Origin: Deinococcus seoulensis | GTDB taxonomy: Bacteria > Deinococcota > Deinococci > Deinococcales > Deinococcaceae | Reading direction: 5' to 3' | Length of the DNA stretch: 64,000 nucleotides | Assembly: GCF_014648115.1 (NCBI RefSeq) | Contig: NZ_BMQM01000007.1 | Coordinates: 1 to 64,000, forward strand | Part shown: positions 23,087 through 31,827 of the stretch, in pieces | How positions within the stretch are numbered: the stretch's first letter is position 1 | Layout of the letters: every line of letters begins with the position of its first letter | Translations under genes and position numbers: made by a program | Notes under the pieces: model-generated | What the model was told of the DNA's origin: nothing | The model's input: only the letters and a program-made list of their open reading frames with translations | Databases searched by the model: none

Positions 23087-24307
23087 CTACTTACCGGCCA
23101 GGACATGGAGCGCATTGGCCAGTTTCGCCGCCAGTCCCTTCATGTCGTGGTGTTCCATGACGTACGCGCGTCCACGTTCACCCATGGCCTGACGCTCTGC
23201 CGCGGGCAATTTCGACAGGTGCAGAATCGCGTCTGCCAGCGCCTGCGGATCTTCAGGAGGAATCGATACACCCGCATTCGCCTGCGCAATAGGATCATGA
23301 GGGGAATCGACAGCCATGATGACCGGACGGCTTGCTGCCAGATAATCAAACATCTTGTTCGGACTCAGGCCGTCATGATAAAGGTCTGTCTGTTTAAAAA
23401 GAAGGAGAAGTGCATCTGCATTGGAGAGTATGGAGGGTATGGAGGATTTTGGGACTGGCTTGAAAAATTTAACATTTCTCAAGCCTTTTTCGGAGGCAAT
23501 TCTGATAAGTTCGTTCTTGTTGACCCCATCTCCTGTAAAATTGAAATGAATGCGATCCTCCCCTATTTCCTGTAGGATAAGAGCAGCGTCTAATGCTGTA
23601 TCTAGGCTATTGGGGATGCCATGTGCGCCGGTATAAGCCACATTAAAAACATCGCCCTTCACGTGGAAGGAAGTTTCAGGATAATCTTCAAGTGTAACTC
23701 CATTTGGAATCCACATCCACGGAATAGGATGGCCGACTACCTTTTCTGCGTGATTGCCTACTCCTTGCAACAGTCCAATGACCAATTTGGCTCTTTCGTA
23801 GAGGAATTTCTCAATTACGGAAAGAAGGATTATAAGTGGGTGAAATTTACTTAGGCCCATGAGGGAAAGCATTGATTTTGGCCATATATCACGTACTTCA
23901 AGAGCAAAGGGAATTTTATATTTTCTTGAAAGCAGATATGCTGCTAATGCCGCAAATAAGTGTGGCGAAGATCCGATTATGATGTCGGGAGGCGGTAGTC
24001 TATTTGATATCCTGGGGTTGATGACTCTGATTGAATAATCAAGCATATTGAAAAGCCGACTGAAGCTATTACCTGAATACGGTTTTGCTTTAAACCAGAT
24101 AAATCTGATGTTGCCCTCCTTGGTTTCCGTGTATCCATCTGATCCAATATCTCTTAAATTCTCCCCGGTTGAGTAATTGGTGTTAGATGCAAATATAGTA
24201 GACTCTATGCCATGCTCAAGCATTAAAGAGGCCAAATTATAATGCCTTGTTCCGCCTGATTGCTCGGGAGGGAGTGCATAATGATTGACGATCCATACTT
24301 GTTTCAC
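23087..24307 (-). CDS. Family 4 glycosyltransferase, WbuB-like
   Basis: This GT-B glycosyltransferase is predicted to add a sugar to the lipid-linked repeat unit on the cytoplasmic face. The 406-residue product starts with the glycine-rich loop HYALPPEQSGGTRHYNLA. It carries LEVRDIWPKSM, IPNGV at the hinge, and the nucleotide-sugar segment SPNKMFDYLAASRPVI followed by the C-terminal GT4 domain. The frame extends to GTG 24316, but GTG 24307 has AGGAG eight bases upstream and makes a 4-nt GTGA overlap with wbpI. The first two thirds are AT-rich. The last 250 bases return to the GC-rich composition of the genome, so one edge of the foreign segment lies inside this gene. Confidence 0.9.
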   Translation of the reverse strand: MKQVWIVNHYALPPEQSGGTRHYNLASLMLEHGIESTIFASNTNYSTGENLRDIGSDGYTETKEGNIRFIWFKAKPYSGNSFSRLFNMLDYSIRVINPRISNRLPPPDIIIGSSPHLFAALAAYLLSRKYKIPFALEVRDIWPKSMLSLMGLSKFHPLIILLSVIEKFLYERAKLVIGLLQGVGNHAEKVVGHPIPWMWIPNGVTLEDYPETSFHVKGDVFNVAYTGAHGIPNSLDTALDAALILQEIGEDRIHFNFTGDGVNKNELIRIASEKGLRNVKFFKPVPKSSIPSILSNADALLLLFKQTDLYHDGLSPNKMFDYLAASRPVIMAVDSPHDPIAQANAGVSIPPEDPQALADAILHLSKLPAAERQAMGERGRAYVMEHHDMKGLAAKLANALHVLAGK

Positions 24308-25380
24308 TGAGTCCACTCCTGCATCAATTTGAGTATTTTATCGGCGGCATGACCATCGCCATAGAGCGATTCGGGTTTCCCGACAGTGTTCATCTGGCGC
24401 ATAATGGAGTTCTTCACTGCTTCTGCGCTATCAGGCGGGGTGAGTGCATTCCATCCGCTCTCGATCAACTCGGTCCACTCTGTTTCATCTCTGAGGGTCA
24501 CACAGGGAATACCATAGAAATATGCCTCTTTTTGAACACCGCCAGAATCCGTTGCAATCAGAGCAGCACTCTGCTCTAGCCTGATCATGTCAAGGTATCC
24601 AATCGGTTCAATGACCTGGATGTTTCCGAAATCCAGTCCCATTTCCCCCGCAATCTTTCTGGTGCGGGGATGCAAAGGTAAAACAACAGGGATCTCCTGA
24701 GCAACTTCCCGCAGTCCCCCGACAATAGCTGAAAGACGTGAGGGAACGTCGGTGTTTTCTGCACGATGAATTGTACTGAGCACGAATTCACTTTCCTGAA
24801 CACCCAGAGTCTCAAGAATAGTACTCACGCTTCTGGCCCTGTCTGCCATGATCCTGGAAACATCGAACATGACATCCCCGACCAGATGAACGGCATTCCC
24901 CTGAATCCCTTCTGCCCGAAGGTGACGCACGGCAGATTCGGTGGGAACAAACAGTGCCGTGCTGACATGATCAGTCAGAATCCGGTTAATTTCTTCAGGC
25001 ATACGCTTATTGAACGAGCGTAACCCTGCCTCGACATGAGCCACCTTGATATGGAGTTTCGAGGCGGCCAGAGCACCTGCCAGTGTACTGTTCGTATCTC
25101 CGTAGACGAGAAGCCAGTCGGGTTGTTCCTTGAGGATAACCTCTTCGATCTTGGCTAGCATTTCACCAGTCTGAGCACCGTGACTTCCAGAACCAATACC
25201 CAGATGGTACTGAGGGGTAGGAATTCCCAATTCATCAAAGAAGATGTCGCTCATATTCTTGTCGTAATGCTGCCCCGTGTGAACAAGAATTTCGCTGATC
25301 CCTGATACTTTCGCTGATTTGGAAAAAGCGGATGCTTTGATGAACTGCGGGCGAGCGCCAATCACTGTGATTATTTTCAT
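24304..25380 (-). CDS. wbpI: UDP-sugar 2-epimerase, WbpI/WecB family
   Basis: This non-hydrolysing UDP-HexNAc 2-epimerase has 358 residues. The N-terminus ITVIGARPQFIKA follows the WbpI/WlbD pattern rather than the GTRPEAIK of classical WecB. Other signatures are VHTGQHYD, VYGDTNSTLAGALAA, VAHVEAGLRSFN, MPEEINR, TIHRAEN and TDSGGVQKEA. Because wbpA, B, D and E homologues lie in the same operon, the likely reaction is UDP-GlcNAc(3NAc)A to UDP-ManNAc(3NAc)A. Ordinary UDP-GlcNAc epimerisation is the alternative. Its ATG overlaps the stop of the preceding GT4 gene (ATGA). Confidence 0.88.
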   Translation of the reverse strand: MKIITVIGARPQFIKASAFSKSAKVSGISEILVHTGQHYDKNMSDIFFDELGIPTPQYHLGIGSGSHGAQTGEMLAKIEEVILKEQPDWLLVYGDTNSTLAGALAASKLHIKVAHVEAGLRSFNKRMPEEINRILTDHVSTALFVPTESAVRHLRAEGIQGNAVHLVGDVMFDVSRIMADRARSVSTILETLGVQESEFVLSTIHRAENTDVPSRLSAIVGGLREVAQEIPVVLPLHPRTRKIAGEMGLDFGNIQVIEPIGYLDMIRLEQSAALIATDSGGVQKEAYFYGIPCVTLRDETEWTELIESGWNALTPPDSAEAVKNSIMRQMNTVGKPESLYGDGHAADKILKLMQEWTQ

Positions 25381-26495
25381 TTGATTGTCCTTTGCAGTGA
25401 TGAATATATATCTTTCAACTTTTCTGACTCGGCGCCCCAGTTAAAGTAGTTGGCGACCTTCTCATATCCACGCTCTCCCATGGATTTAGATTCTTCTGGA
25501 TTGTCTATCAGATACTTCATTGCTTGAGCTATTTTGTATGGATCTTTTGGGTCAACTGCTAATCCGGATACTTCGTCTGACCCTATTAATTCCTTCCATG
25601 ATGGGAAGTCTGATACTATTATCGGCAATGAAGCAGACATGTATTCAAAGATTTTGTTTGGTTGTGAATCTATGTGGTTGGGCGCGGGGAGAAAGGTTAT
25701 GACTCCTGCATCGGCAGAGCCTAGAAGCTTTGCTAAATCTTCTCGTCCAACCCACTCATGATAGTCGACATATTTCCATCCCCTAGATTTTCTACATATG
25801 TCCTCAAAGTAAGCTGATTCAAATTTTCCAACAAGCCGGAGAATGCCAGGATATTTGAATTCATTGTTTAATATATATATAGCCTCGATTATTTCTTTAA
25901 TGCCCCTTATCTCGGTCAATCCGCCGCCATGAAAGAAAATGGGCGTCGATCTGCTAAATCTATTGCTGTCATGGCTGTGCATTTCGCCTAAAATGGGAAA
26001 ATTTTGTATTACAAAAGTCTTTTCTGCTGGGAAAGACTTGCCAATTGATTGTGTTGCAACTATGATGCGATCAAAAAATTTCCCGGCTAGAAATTCAATC
26101 CCTGACGCTATCATAGAAACTGGACGGCGGAGGTGTCTTGGTATCCATTTTTTATTAAGGACCTGACCAGGAAGACTCTCATGGACATCCCAAACTATTT
26201 TATAGCCGCCTAATTTTAGAAGGATGCCCAAGAATATTAATTCTGGATCATGTAGATGGATTACATCTGGGCGGATTTTAATAACTACATTGTAAGCCTG
26301 TTTTTGAATGGCTAATCTGGAAAATCTGGATTTTGAATTTTTGAGGGGTATGTAGTTTTCTAGTTTTAACTTTTCCTTAGTCTTTTTTGGGGCAATTAAG
26401 GTAACTTCGTGTTGCGCTGAAATTGAAATTGCCTGCTTGTGATAGATTCTGACATCATTTTCAGGATGGACAGTTGTTAGGACTGCAATTTTCAT
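25377..26495 (-). CDS. Family 4 glycosyltransferase
   Basis: The 372-residue product begins MKIAVLTTVHPENDVRIYHK. It has VIHLHDPEL, IVWDVHES and the C-terminal GT4 donor site DSQPNKIFEYMSASLPIIVSD, so it is a GT-B glycosyltransferase acting on the growing lipid-linked oligosaccharide. The open frame runs 14 codons further upstream, but ATG 26495 has AGAAGGAG seven bases before it and begins the conserved core. Base composition is clearly AT-rich with ATA, AGA and TTA codons that neighbouring chromosomal genes avoid, a sign of transfer. Donor and acceptor sugars are unknown. Confidence 0.9.
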   Translation of the reverse strand: MKIAVLTTVHPENDVRIYHKQAISISAQHEVTLIAPKKTKEKLKLENYIPLKNSKSRFSRLAIQKQAYNVVIKIRPDVIHLHDPELIFLGILLKLGGYKIVWDVHESLPGQVLNKKWIPRHLRRPVSMIASGIEFLAGKFFDRIIVATQSIGKSFPAEKTFVIQNFPILGEMHSHDSNRFSRSTPIFFHGGGLTEIRGIKEIIEAIYILNNEFKYPGILRLVGKFESAYFEDICRKSRGWKYVDYHEWVGREDLAKLLGSADAGVITFLPAPNHIDSQPNKIFEYMSASLPIIVSDFPSWKELIGSDEVSGLAVDPKDPYKIAQAMKYLIDNPEESKSMGERGYEKVANYFNWGAESEKLKDIYSSLQRTIK

Positions 26496-26636
26496 ATACT
26501 CACTCCTTCTATAGATAAATCTGACGACGACTCGCAAATCAACATATGCGGTGGCTATTTATGTGTTTTCGATATTCAGTGAAAGTGATCTCAAAAAATA
26601 ACTGTTCTTTAATGGTTGGGAAAAATCTTGCTTAGT

Positions 26637-27923
26637 CTAATTTTTTTGCTGACTTGTCGCATAAATGAATGTGATTATTATTCCAAAGGCTAGGCCATGG
26701 GTCAGAATGCTTGTAAATAGAGCGCTGTTGGTTAGTGCGAATACTGGAAGCGCTATCCCGCATAAGATAACAACTTTACGCTCTGAAATATTGGAATACG
26801 TTTCAATAAATCTTAGAATAAATCCCAAAAATATCGAGAACAACAGCATCCCAAAGTATCTGAAATTTGAATAACCATCCGCCAGGAAATTGGCATTAGC
26901 GCTCATTGATGAGCTGTTAAAGTATTCTCTTCCAATCAGGAAAGGGGGCTTTAAATCGTAAGGGTAATTTGATAGACTGCTTAAAAAGCTGTGTGATAGA
27001 AGAACTGGATCGTTTTTTGAAAAGAAATCAAAATAATATATCGTTAATAGGCCTGGTGTGATAAGAACGCGTCTTGTGAATATGCTTGTTAGAACCGCCT
27101 GTTGTGCAAAACTGTCTATGGCAAATGCGAGAATCGTCGCGATAGCTGAATAATTTATTAGGCGGATGCCAATGCTGGATATACTCTTTCTATATATGAA
27201 AATAATACCGAGTACCAGCGTGATAGAAAATAGCGTGCTTTTTTGCCCTGTAAATCCAAATATATAAAATAAAGAAATAGCGCCCAACATTATAAATGGC
27301 GTGAATCTATAAATATACCCATAACCCAGCATAAATGAGCTAATGACTCCAAGATAAGGAACTGAGTAGGCAATTAACCTCCCAGCGCCCGCCGCATCAA
27401 TTTTGTACTCGCTTCTTACGTCATAGACGTCAAATATGCTGATCAATTGCAGTGAAAAGCCAAATTCTGACACAACTATCGCTAATAAAATAAAAAACAT
27501 TGCGAGTATCATCAATCTGAAGACACCCTGGCTGATTTTTGTTTTCATCTTTATCTTCTTGTCTGTTTTTGAAACGAGTGAAATTATGAAAATGGACACA
27601 AGTAAGTATACTCTGAGGTAAAATATATTATTGAGATCCCGATCGATAAATGTGGCCATATATTGAGTTGGAATATATATAATTATATATAATAGAAGAA
27701 TTACGAAATTTGATATGTATTTTCCATCCATTCTGAGGAAAAAGACGGGTAAAGCCATCATTATAAGCATGATAGTCAATTGATATATGGATACATCGGG
27801 ATTAATCGTGTAGCTCATATAGGAAAATTTGGGTGCGATGATCTGGGTGTATGAAAAGTGAATTGCGGTAATATATAAAAGCAGCCACAGATAGAAAAGC
27901 ATCTTTTTATCTTTGTGCGACAT
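26637..27923 (-). CDS. wzy: Oligosaccharide repeat-unit polymerase, Wzy-like
   Basis: This 428-residue integral membrane protein has about eleven to twelve predicted helices. The late loop ANFLADGYSNFRYFGM resembles the conserved motif of O-antigen polymerases that join lipid-linked repeat units in the periplasm. As usual for Wzy there is little other sequence signature. Its position directly after the flippase and among glycosyltransferases carries much of the assignment. Base composition is among the most AT-rich in the window. A 141-nt AT-rich gap separates it from the GT4 gene downstream, with no gene seen in it. Confidence 0.8.
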   Translation of the reverse strand: MSHKDKKMLFYLWLLLYITAIHFSYTQIIAPKFSYMSYTINPDVSIYQLTIMLIMMALPVFFLRMDGKYISNFVILLLYIIIYIPTQYMATFIDRDLNNIFYLRVYLLVSIFIISLVSKTDKKIKMKTKISQGVFRLMILAMFFILLAIVVSEFGFSLQLISIFDVYDVRSEYKIDAAGAGRLIAYSVPYLGVISSFMLGYGYIYRFTPFIMLGAISLFYIFGFTGQKSTLFSITLVLGIIFIYRKSISSIGIRLINYSAIATILAFAIDSFAQQAVLTSIFTRRVLITPGLLTIYYFDFFSKNDPVLLSHSFLSSLSNYPYDLKPPFLIGREYFNSSSMSANANFLADGYSNFRYFGMLLFSIFLGFILRFIETYSNISERKVVILCGIALPVFALTNSALFTSILTHGLAFGIIITFIYATSQQKN

Positions 27924-27927
27924 TTTT

Positions 27928-29190
27928 CTAGATACCCCTATCTCTAATTTGGGCAGCCCTAAAGACCATGATTAACATGATTATATAGCATATTGCATTT
28001 GAAAAAGCATATGCTTCTACCGAGTAAAATATGTTTCCCCCCATATGTAGTGAAATAATGATAGACAATGATACAATTATCATCCTGAATATATCCCAGA
28101 ATAGCTGCCATGAGTTTTTTTGAACAATATTCAGTGTTTGTGAAATGACAGAAGAAGAGATCTGTACGATAGATAGAATTAAAAGCGATTTGATCATAGG
28201 AATAGATGCTATCCATTCACTACCAAAAAAAACAGAAATTAACTTGTCAGAATAAAAAAACAGCAATACGGCTGGCGCTATTGCTAAAAGAGACGAATAA
28301 ATGAAATACTTTTTAATGACTGGTTTAACCTTTTTCCCACTGTTGAGCACCGCACCGGCCTCGCCGAGGAATACTTGGCTTAATGTACGAGCAATTACTC
28401 CAATAGGCACAGCTAAAACTCGATTTGCAAAAACAAATAGACCGGCGGTTTTTATATCAAATTGAGAGTTGAAGATTAATACTGGTATGTATTGCGAGAC
28501 GGCATTGACTATTGATGCTGGCGTGCTGTAAAATGCAAAGTCCTTAAATTTTACCATAACCTCTGATACCCTTTCGGTGGTATGATTTTTTAATTCAGTT
28601 CTGTATAGTTTAAATGATTTTAATGCCCCAAAAACTCTTGCTGCGGCATCTGAAGATGCTAAATTTATTGAGTTAGGAGCAAATAGGCCTAGCAGAACGG
28701 GAAGTATTGCCAGTGCAATGCCTTGAATTAGTTTTGCTTTGGCAATAGATCCGAAATCCTCGTGATATATTTGTAGGGAGGATAATATCTGAAAGCCGCC
28801 AATAAACAGAACAGACAATCCTATGAGTATTGAGGTTAGAATATGACTGCTTGATATTCTGAATACATTGGCCTCGAAGAAAAGGAATGATAATAGCGAC
28901 GCTGTTATGGAGAAAGCAACACAGCTAATCAATCCTGCGTGAACTATACTGACTGCCTGGACTTTGTTTGATGCGGCGGGCACTGCTGCTTCAAGCCTCA
29001 GAGTGGCTATTACGGAAAAAATACCAGCAATTGCCATATAAATACCTAAATCACTAAATGCTTCAGGTGAGTACAATCTTGTAACCAAAGGAGTAGTCGC
29101 AATAACTGCCAACTGACCCATGACAGTCCCACCCATGAGAGTGCTGATTCTCTTTAAGGTGGGACTGCTGACGATTTTTTTCACGGTCAC
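27928..29190 (-). CDS. wzx: Lipid-linked oligosaccharide flippase, Wzx-like
   Basis: This MOP/MATE-superfamily membrane protein has 420 residues and about twelve helices. Typical features are the N-terminal TLMGGTVMGQLAVIATTPLVTRLYSP region, DLGIYMAIAGIFSVIATLRLEAAVP, and LFVFANRVLAVPIGVIARTLSQVF in the middle. It would move the undecaprenyl-linked repeat to the periplasmic face for Wzy. The GTG start overlaps the wbpE-like stop by 4 nt (GTGA). Composition switches abruptly here: this gene is AT-rich while wbpE is as GC-rich as the rest of the genome. The upstream edge of the transferred segment is therefore close to 29.2 kb. Confidence 0.9.
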   Translation of the reverse strand: MTVKKIVSSPTLKRISTLMGGTVMGQLAVIATTPLVTRLYSPEAFSDLGIYMAIAGIFSVIATLRLEAAVPAASNKVQAVSIVHAGLISCVAFSITASLLSFLFFEANVFRISSSHILTSILIGLSVLFIGGFQILSSLQIYHEDFGSIAKAKLIQGIALAILPVLLGLFAPNSINLASSDAAARVFGALKSFKLYRTELKNHTTERVSEVMVKFKDFAFYSTPASIVNAVSQYIPVLIFNSQFDIKTAGLFVFANRVLAVPIGVIARTLSQVFLGEAGAVLNSGKKVKPVIKKYFIYSSLLAIAPAVLLFFYSDKLISVFFGSEWIASIPMIKSLLILSIVQISSSVISQTLNIVQKNSWQLFWDIFRMIIVSLSIIISLHMGGNIFYSVEAYAFSNAICYIIMLIMVFRAAQIRDRGI

Positions 29191-30293
29191 CGTACGTAAT
29201 TCTGTACGGAGCGGCTGACGTGATCAATCAGGGTTGTATCCATCACATGTCCCATGGGTAGGCTCAGTGCTTCTTGTGCGGCCTGGGCGCTGTGGGGGTA
29301 GGTGGGGTACTGACCTTTGTAGATGGGCAGTTGGTCCTGGGGGATGGGGTAGTAGACCATGGTGCCGATGCCGTGCGCGGCGAGGTGTTGTTGCAGTGCG
29401 TCGCGGCGGCCGTTCTGCACGCGGATGGTGTACTGGTGGAAGACGTGCCCGTCGGTGATGGTGGGCGTGACGATGCCGGGGACGTTCTGCAGGGCGTCGT
29501 TGTACGCCTGGGCGACGGCGCGGCGGTGGGTGTTCCAGCGTTCGATGTGTGGGAGTTTCACGCGGAGGATCGCGGCCTGGATGGTGTCCAGGCGGCTGTT
29601 GTACCCGACGGTTTCGTTGTGGTATTTCTTGCGGCTGCCGTGGACGCGGAGCATGCGGGCGGTGTCGGCGAGGGTGTCGTCGTTGGTGGCGATGAGGCCG
29701 CCGTCGCCGTACGCGCCGAGGTTCTTGCTGGGGAAGAAGGAGTACGCGCCGATGTCGCCGATGGTGCCGGTGTGCTGGCCGTTCCAGCGGGCGCCGAAGC
29801 TCTGGGCGCAGTCTTCGATGACGCGCAGCCCGTGCTGCTGGGCGACGGCCTGGATGCGGGTCATGTCGGTGGGGTTGCCGTACAGGTGGACGGGCATGAT
29901 CGCGCGGGTGCGGGGAGTGATGGCCGCTTCGATCAGGTCGGGGTCAATGTTCATGGTGGTGGGGTCGATGTCCACGAACACGGGGGTGGCGCCGACCATG
30001 CTGATGCTTTCGGCAGTGGCGAAGAACGTGAAGGGGGTGGTGATGACCTCGTCGCCGGGGCCGATGTTCAGGGCGCGCAGGGCGATGACGAGGGCGTCGG
30101 TGCCGCTGTTGACGCCGATGGCGTGTTTGACGCCGAGGTACGTGGCGACTTCCTGTTCGAAGGCGTGGACGTCTTCGCCCATGATGAAGTCGGTGCGGTC
30201 TAGGACGCGGCCGATGGCGGCGAGGATCTCGGGGCGCAGTTCAGCGATTTCGGGGCTGAGGTCCAGGATGGGAATCTGGGTCTGGGTGGTCAA
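29187..30293 (-). CDS. wbpE: UDP-3-keto-sugar aminotransferase, WbpE/WlbC type
   Basis: This DegT-family PLP aminotransferase is predicted to aminate C3 of the UDP-3-keto-GlcNAcA made by the WbpB-like dehydrogenase. The 368-residue product has [39 protein letters not shown] and the PLP-lysine site [15 protein letters not shown]. The frame is open back to 31133, but that part lies over two other genes. Homology starts at the TTG at 30293, which has AGGAGA eight bases upstream and overlaps the preceding stop (TTGA). P. aeruginosa WbpE is the characterised relative. Confidence 0.92.
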   Translation of the reverse strand: MTTQTQIPILDLSPEIAELRPEILAAIGRVLDRTDFIMGEDVHAFEQEVATYLGVKHAIGVNSGTDALVIALRALNIGPGDEVITTPFTFFATAESISMVGATPVFVDIDPTTMNIDPDLIEAAITPRTRAIMPVHLYGNPTDMTRIQAVAQQHGLRVIEDCAQSFGARWNGQHTGTIGDIGAYSFFPSKNLGAYGDGGLIATNDDTLADTARMLRVHGSRKKYHNETVGYNSRLDTIQAAILRVKLPHIERWNTHRRAVAQAYNDALQNVPGIVTPTITDGHVFHQYTIRVQNGRRDALQQHLAAHGIGTMVYYPIPQDQLPIYKGQYPTYPHSAQAAQEALSLPMGHVMDTTLIDHVSRSVQNYVR

Positions 30294-30877
30294 GAGAGTC
30301 TCCTGATGTCGGTGTCGCTGAGTTTCTGGTAGGTGTGACCGGTGCTGTCGGTGACGGTATCGCTGTCCGTGAAGTCTAGGCGGTCGCCGCTGGCGCTCAT
30401 GTACCCGATGGGTCGGGCGGGAACACCTGCCACGATGGTGTACGCGGGGACGTCGCGGGTGACGACAGCTCCGGCGGCGACGAACGCCCCTTCGTGCAGG
30501 GTGATGCCGGTGACGACGGTGGCGTTCGCGCCGATGCTGGCGCCGCGTTTGACGTGCGTGACGGTGTAGTCGGCACTGGTGTTGCGGGGAAATTCGCTGC
30601 GGGGGGTGCGGACGTTCGTGAAGACCATGCTGGGGCCGCAGAACACGTAGTCGTCGAGGATGACGCCTTCGTAGATGCTGACGTTGTTCTGGATTTTCAC
30701 GCCGTTGCCGATGGTGACGCCGGGGGCCACGAACACGTTCTGCCCGAGGCTGCAGCCTTCGCCGATCTGTGCGCCAGGGCTGACGTGGCTGTAATGCCAG
30801 ATGCGAGTGCGCGCCCCGATCTGCGCGCCGTCGTCGATGGTGGCGGTGGGGTGGGCGGTGTAGGCGTTCTCGCTCAT
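30290..30877 (-). CDS. wbpD: UDP-sugar N-acetyltransferase, WbpD/WlbB type
   Basis: This left-handed beta-helix acetyltransferase is predicted to acetylate the 3-amino group, giving UDP-2,3-diacetamido-2,3-dideoxy-glucuronate. The 195-residue product is almost entirely hexapeptide repeat: [52 protein letters not shown]. It contains the [14 protein letters not shown] loop typical of WbpD/WlbB. ATG 30877 overlaps the previous stop by 4 nt, and its own stop overlaps the wbpE start. Confidence 0.93.
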   Translation of the reverse strand: MSENAYTAHPTATIDDGAQIGARTRIWHYSHVSPGAQIGEGCSLGQNVFVAPGVTIGNGVKIQNNVSIYEGVILDDYVFCGPSMVFTNVRTPRSEFPRNTSADYTVTHVKRGASIGANATVVTGITLHEGAFVAAGAVVTRDVPAYTIVAGVPARPIGYMSASGDRLDFTDSDTVTDSTGHTYQKLSDTDIRRLS

Positions 30878-31827
30878 GGCAGCAGGCGGTGACGGGTCTG
30901 CGCGGTCGGCGTGACCAGTGGCAGGTTGCGCAGGCGGGAGACGGTTTCGATGGCGCCGCGCGTGTCTTCCAGGCTGAAGCCGTTCCCGGCAATGGTGCGG
31001 CGGTACACGTCGGTGTGCAGGTCCGTGAAGCCTTCGCTGAACTCGATTTCCTGTCCATCGATGGTGATGGAACGGTAGGTGCGTTGCCCCTTGGCCTGGA
31101 GGTCCTGCGGGACGTAGCTTTCGTCGATGGCAAGCATCCAGCGGACGCGGGCGCGTTCGAGTTCCAGGTAGCCGCTGGTGAGGGTGTCGGTGCGGGTGTG
31201 GACCTCGACGTGTTTCAGGTCACCGAACAGCCAGGTGAGCATGTCGAAGAAGTGCACGCCGATATTGGTGGCCAGCCCGCCGCTTTCATCCACACGGCCC
31301 TTCCAGGAACGCAGGTACCAGGTGCCGCGGCTGGTGACGTAACTCAGGTCCACGTCCTTCTGGCCCTGATCGCCAGCGGCGTCAAGCTGTTCTTTCAGTT
31401 TGACGAGAGCGGCGTGCGCGCGGAGTTGCAGGATCGTCCAGACGCGCCGCCCGGTTTCCTGTTCGACATCCTGGAGGCTGTCGAGGTCGCTGGGGTTCAG
31501 GACGATGGGTTTCTCGCACAGGGCGTCGGCTCCGGCTCGCAGGGCCATGCGGATGTGCGGGTCGTGCAGGTGGTTGGGGCTGCAGATGCTCAGGTAGTCC
31601 AGGCCGGTCCCGGCGCGGCGTGCGGCGTGCAGGTACTGCTCGAACTTCTCGGGTTGCGTGTAGAACTCGCATCTGGGGAAGTAGCTGTCCATGATGCCGA
31701 CCGAGTCGAAGGGATCGAGTGCGGCGGTCAGGACGTTGCCGGTGTCCTTGATGGCTTTCATGTGGCGCGGGGCGATGTAGCCGCTGGCGCCGGTCAGGCC
31801 GAAGCGCAGGTTGGTGGGAGCGCTCAC
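30874..31827 (-). CDS. wbpB: UDP-GlcNAcA 3-dehydrogenase, WbpB/WlbA type (Gfo/Idh/MocA)
   Basis: This NAD-dependent oxidoreductase is predicted to oxidise C3 of UDP-GlcNAc-uronate. The 317-residue product opens with [20 protein letters not shown]. It has the Gfo/Idh/MocA signature CEKPIVLNP and the WlbA-type segment [23 protein letters not shown]. It starts with GTG overlapping the wbpA stop (GTGA). In P. aeruginosa WbpB and WbpE act as a coupled pair that recycles NAD, and both are present here in order. Confidence 0.92.
   Translation of the reverse strand: MSAPTNLRFGLTGASGYIAPRHMKAIKDTGNVLTAALDPFDSVGIMDSYFPRCEFYTQPEKFEQYLHAARRAGTGLDYLSICSPNHLHDPHIRMALRAGADALCEKPIVLNPSDLDSLQDVEQETGRRVWTILQLRAHAALVKLKEQLDAAGDQGQKDVDLSYVTSRGTWYLRSWKGRVDESGGLATNIGVHFFDMLTWLFGDLKHVEVHTRTDTLTSGYLELERARVRWMLAIDESYVPQDLQAKGQRTYRSITIDGQEIEFSEGFTDLHTDVYRRTIAGNGFSLEDTRGAIETVSRLRNLPLVTPTAQTRHRLLP

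Noticed and set aside
22790..23575. 261-codon plus-strand frame across the wzc/GT4 gap
   Set aside because: It lies antisense to two recognisable genes, has no ribosome site and matches no domain.
30294..31133. N-terminal extension of the WbpE-like aminotransferase
   Set aside because: The extra 280 codons are an Arg/His-rich reading of the overlapping wbpD and wbpB genes. Homology and a Shine-Dalgarno place the start at TTG 30293.
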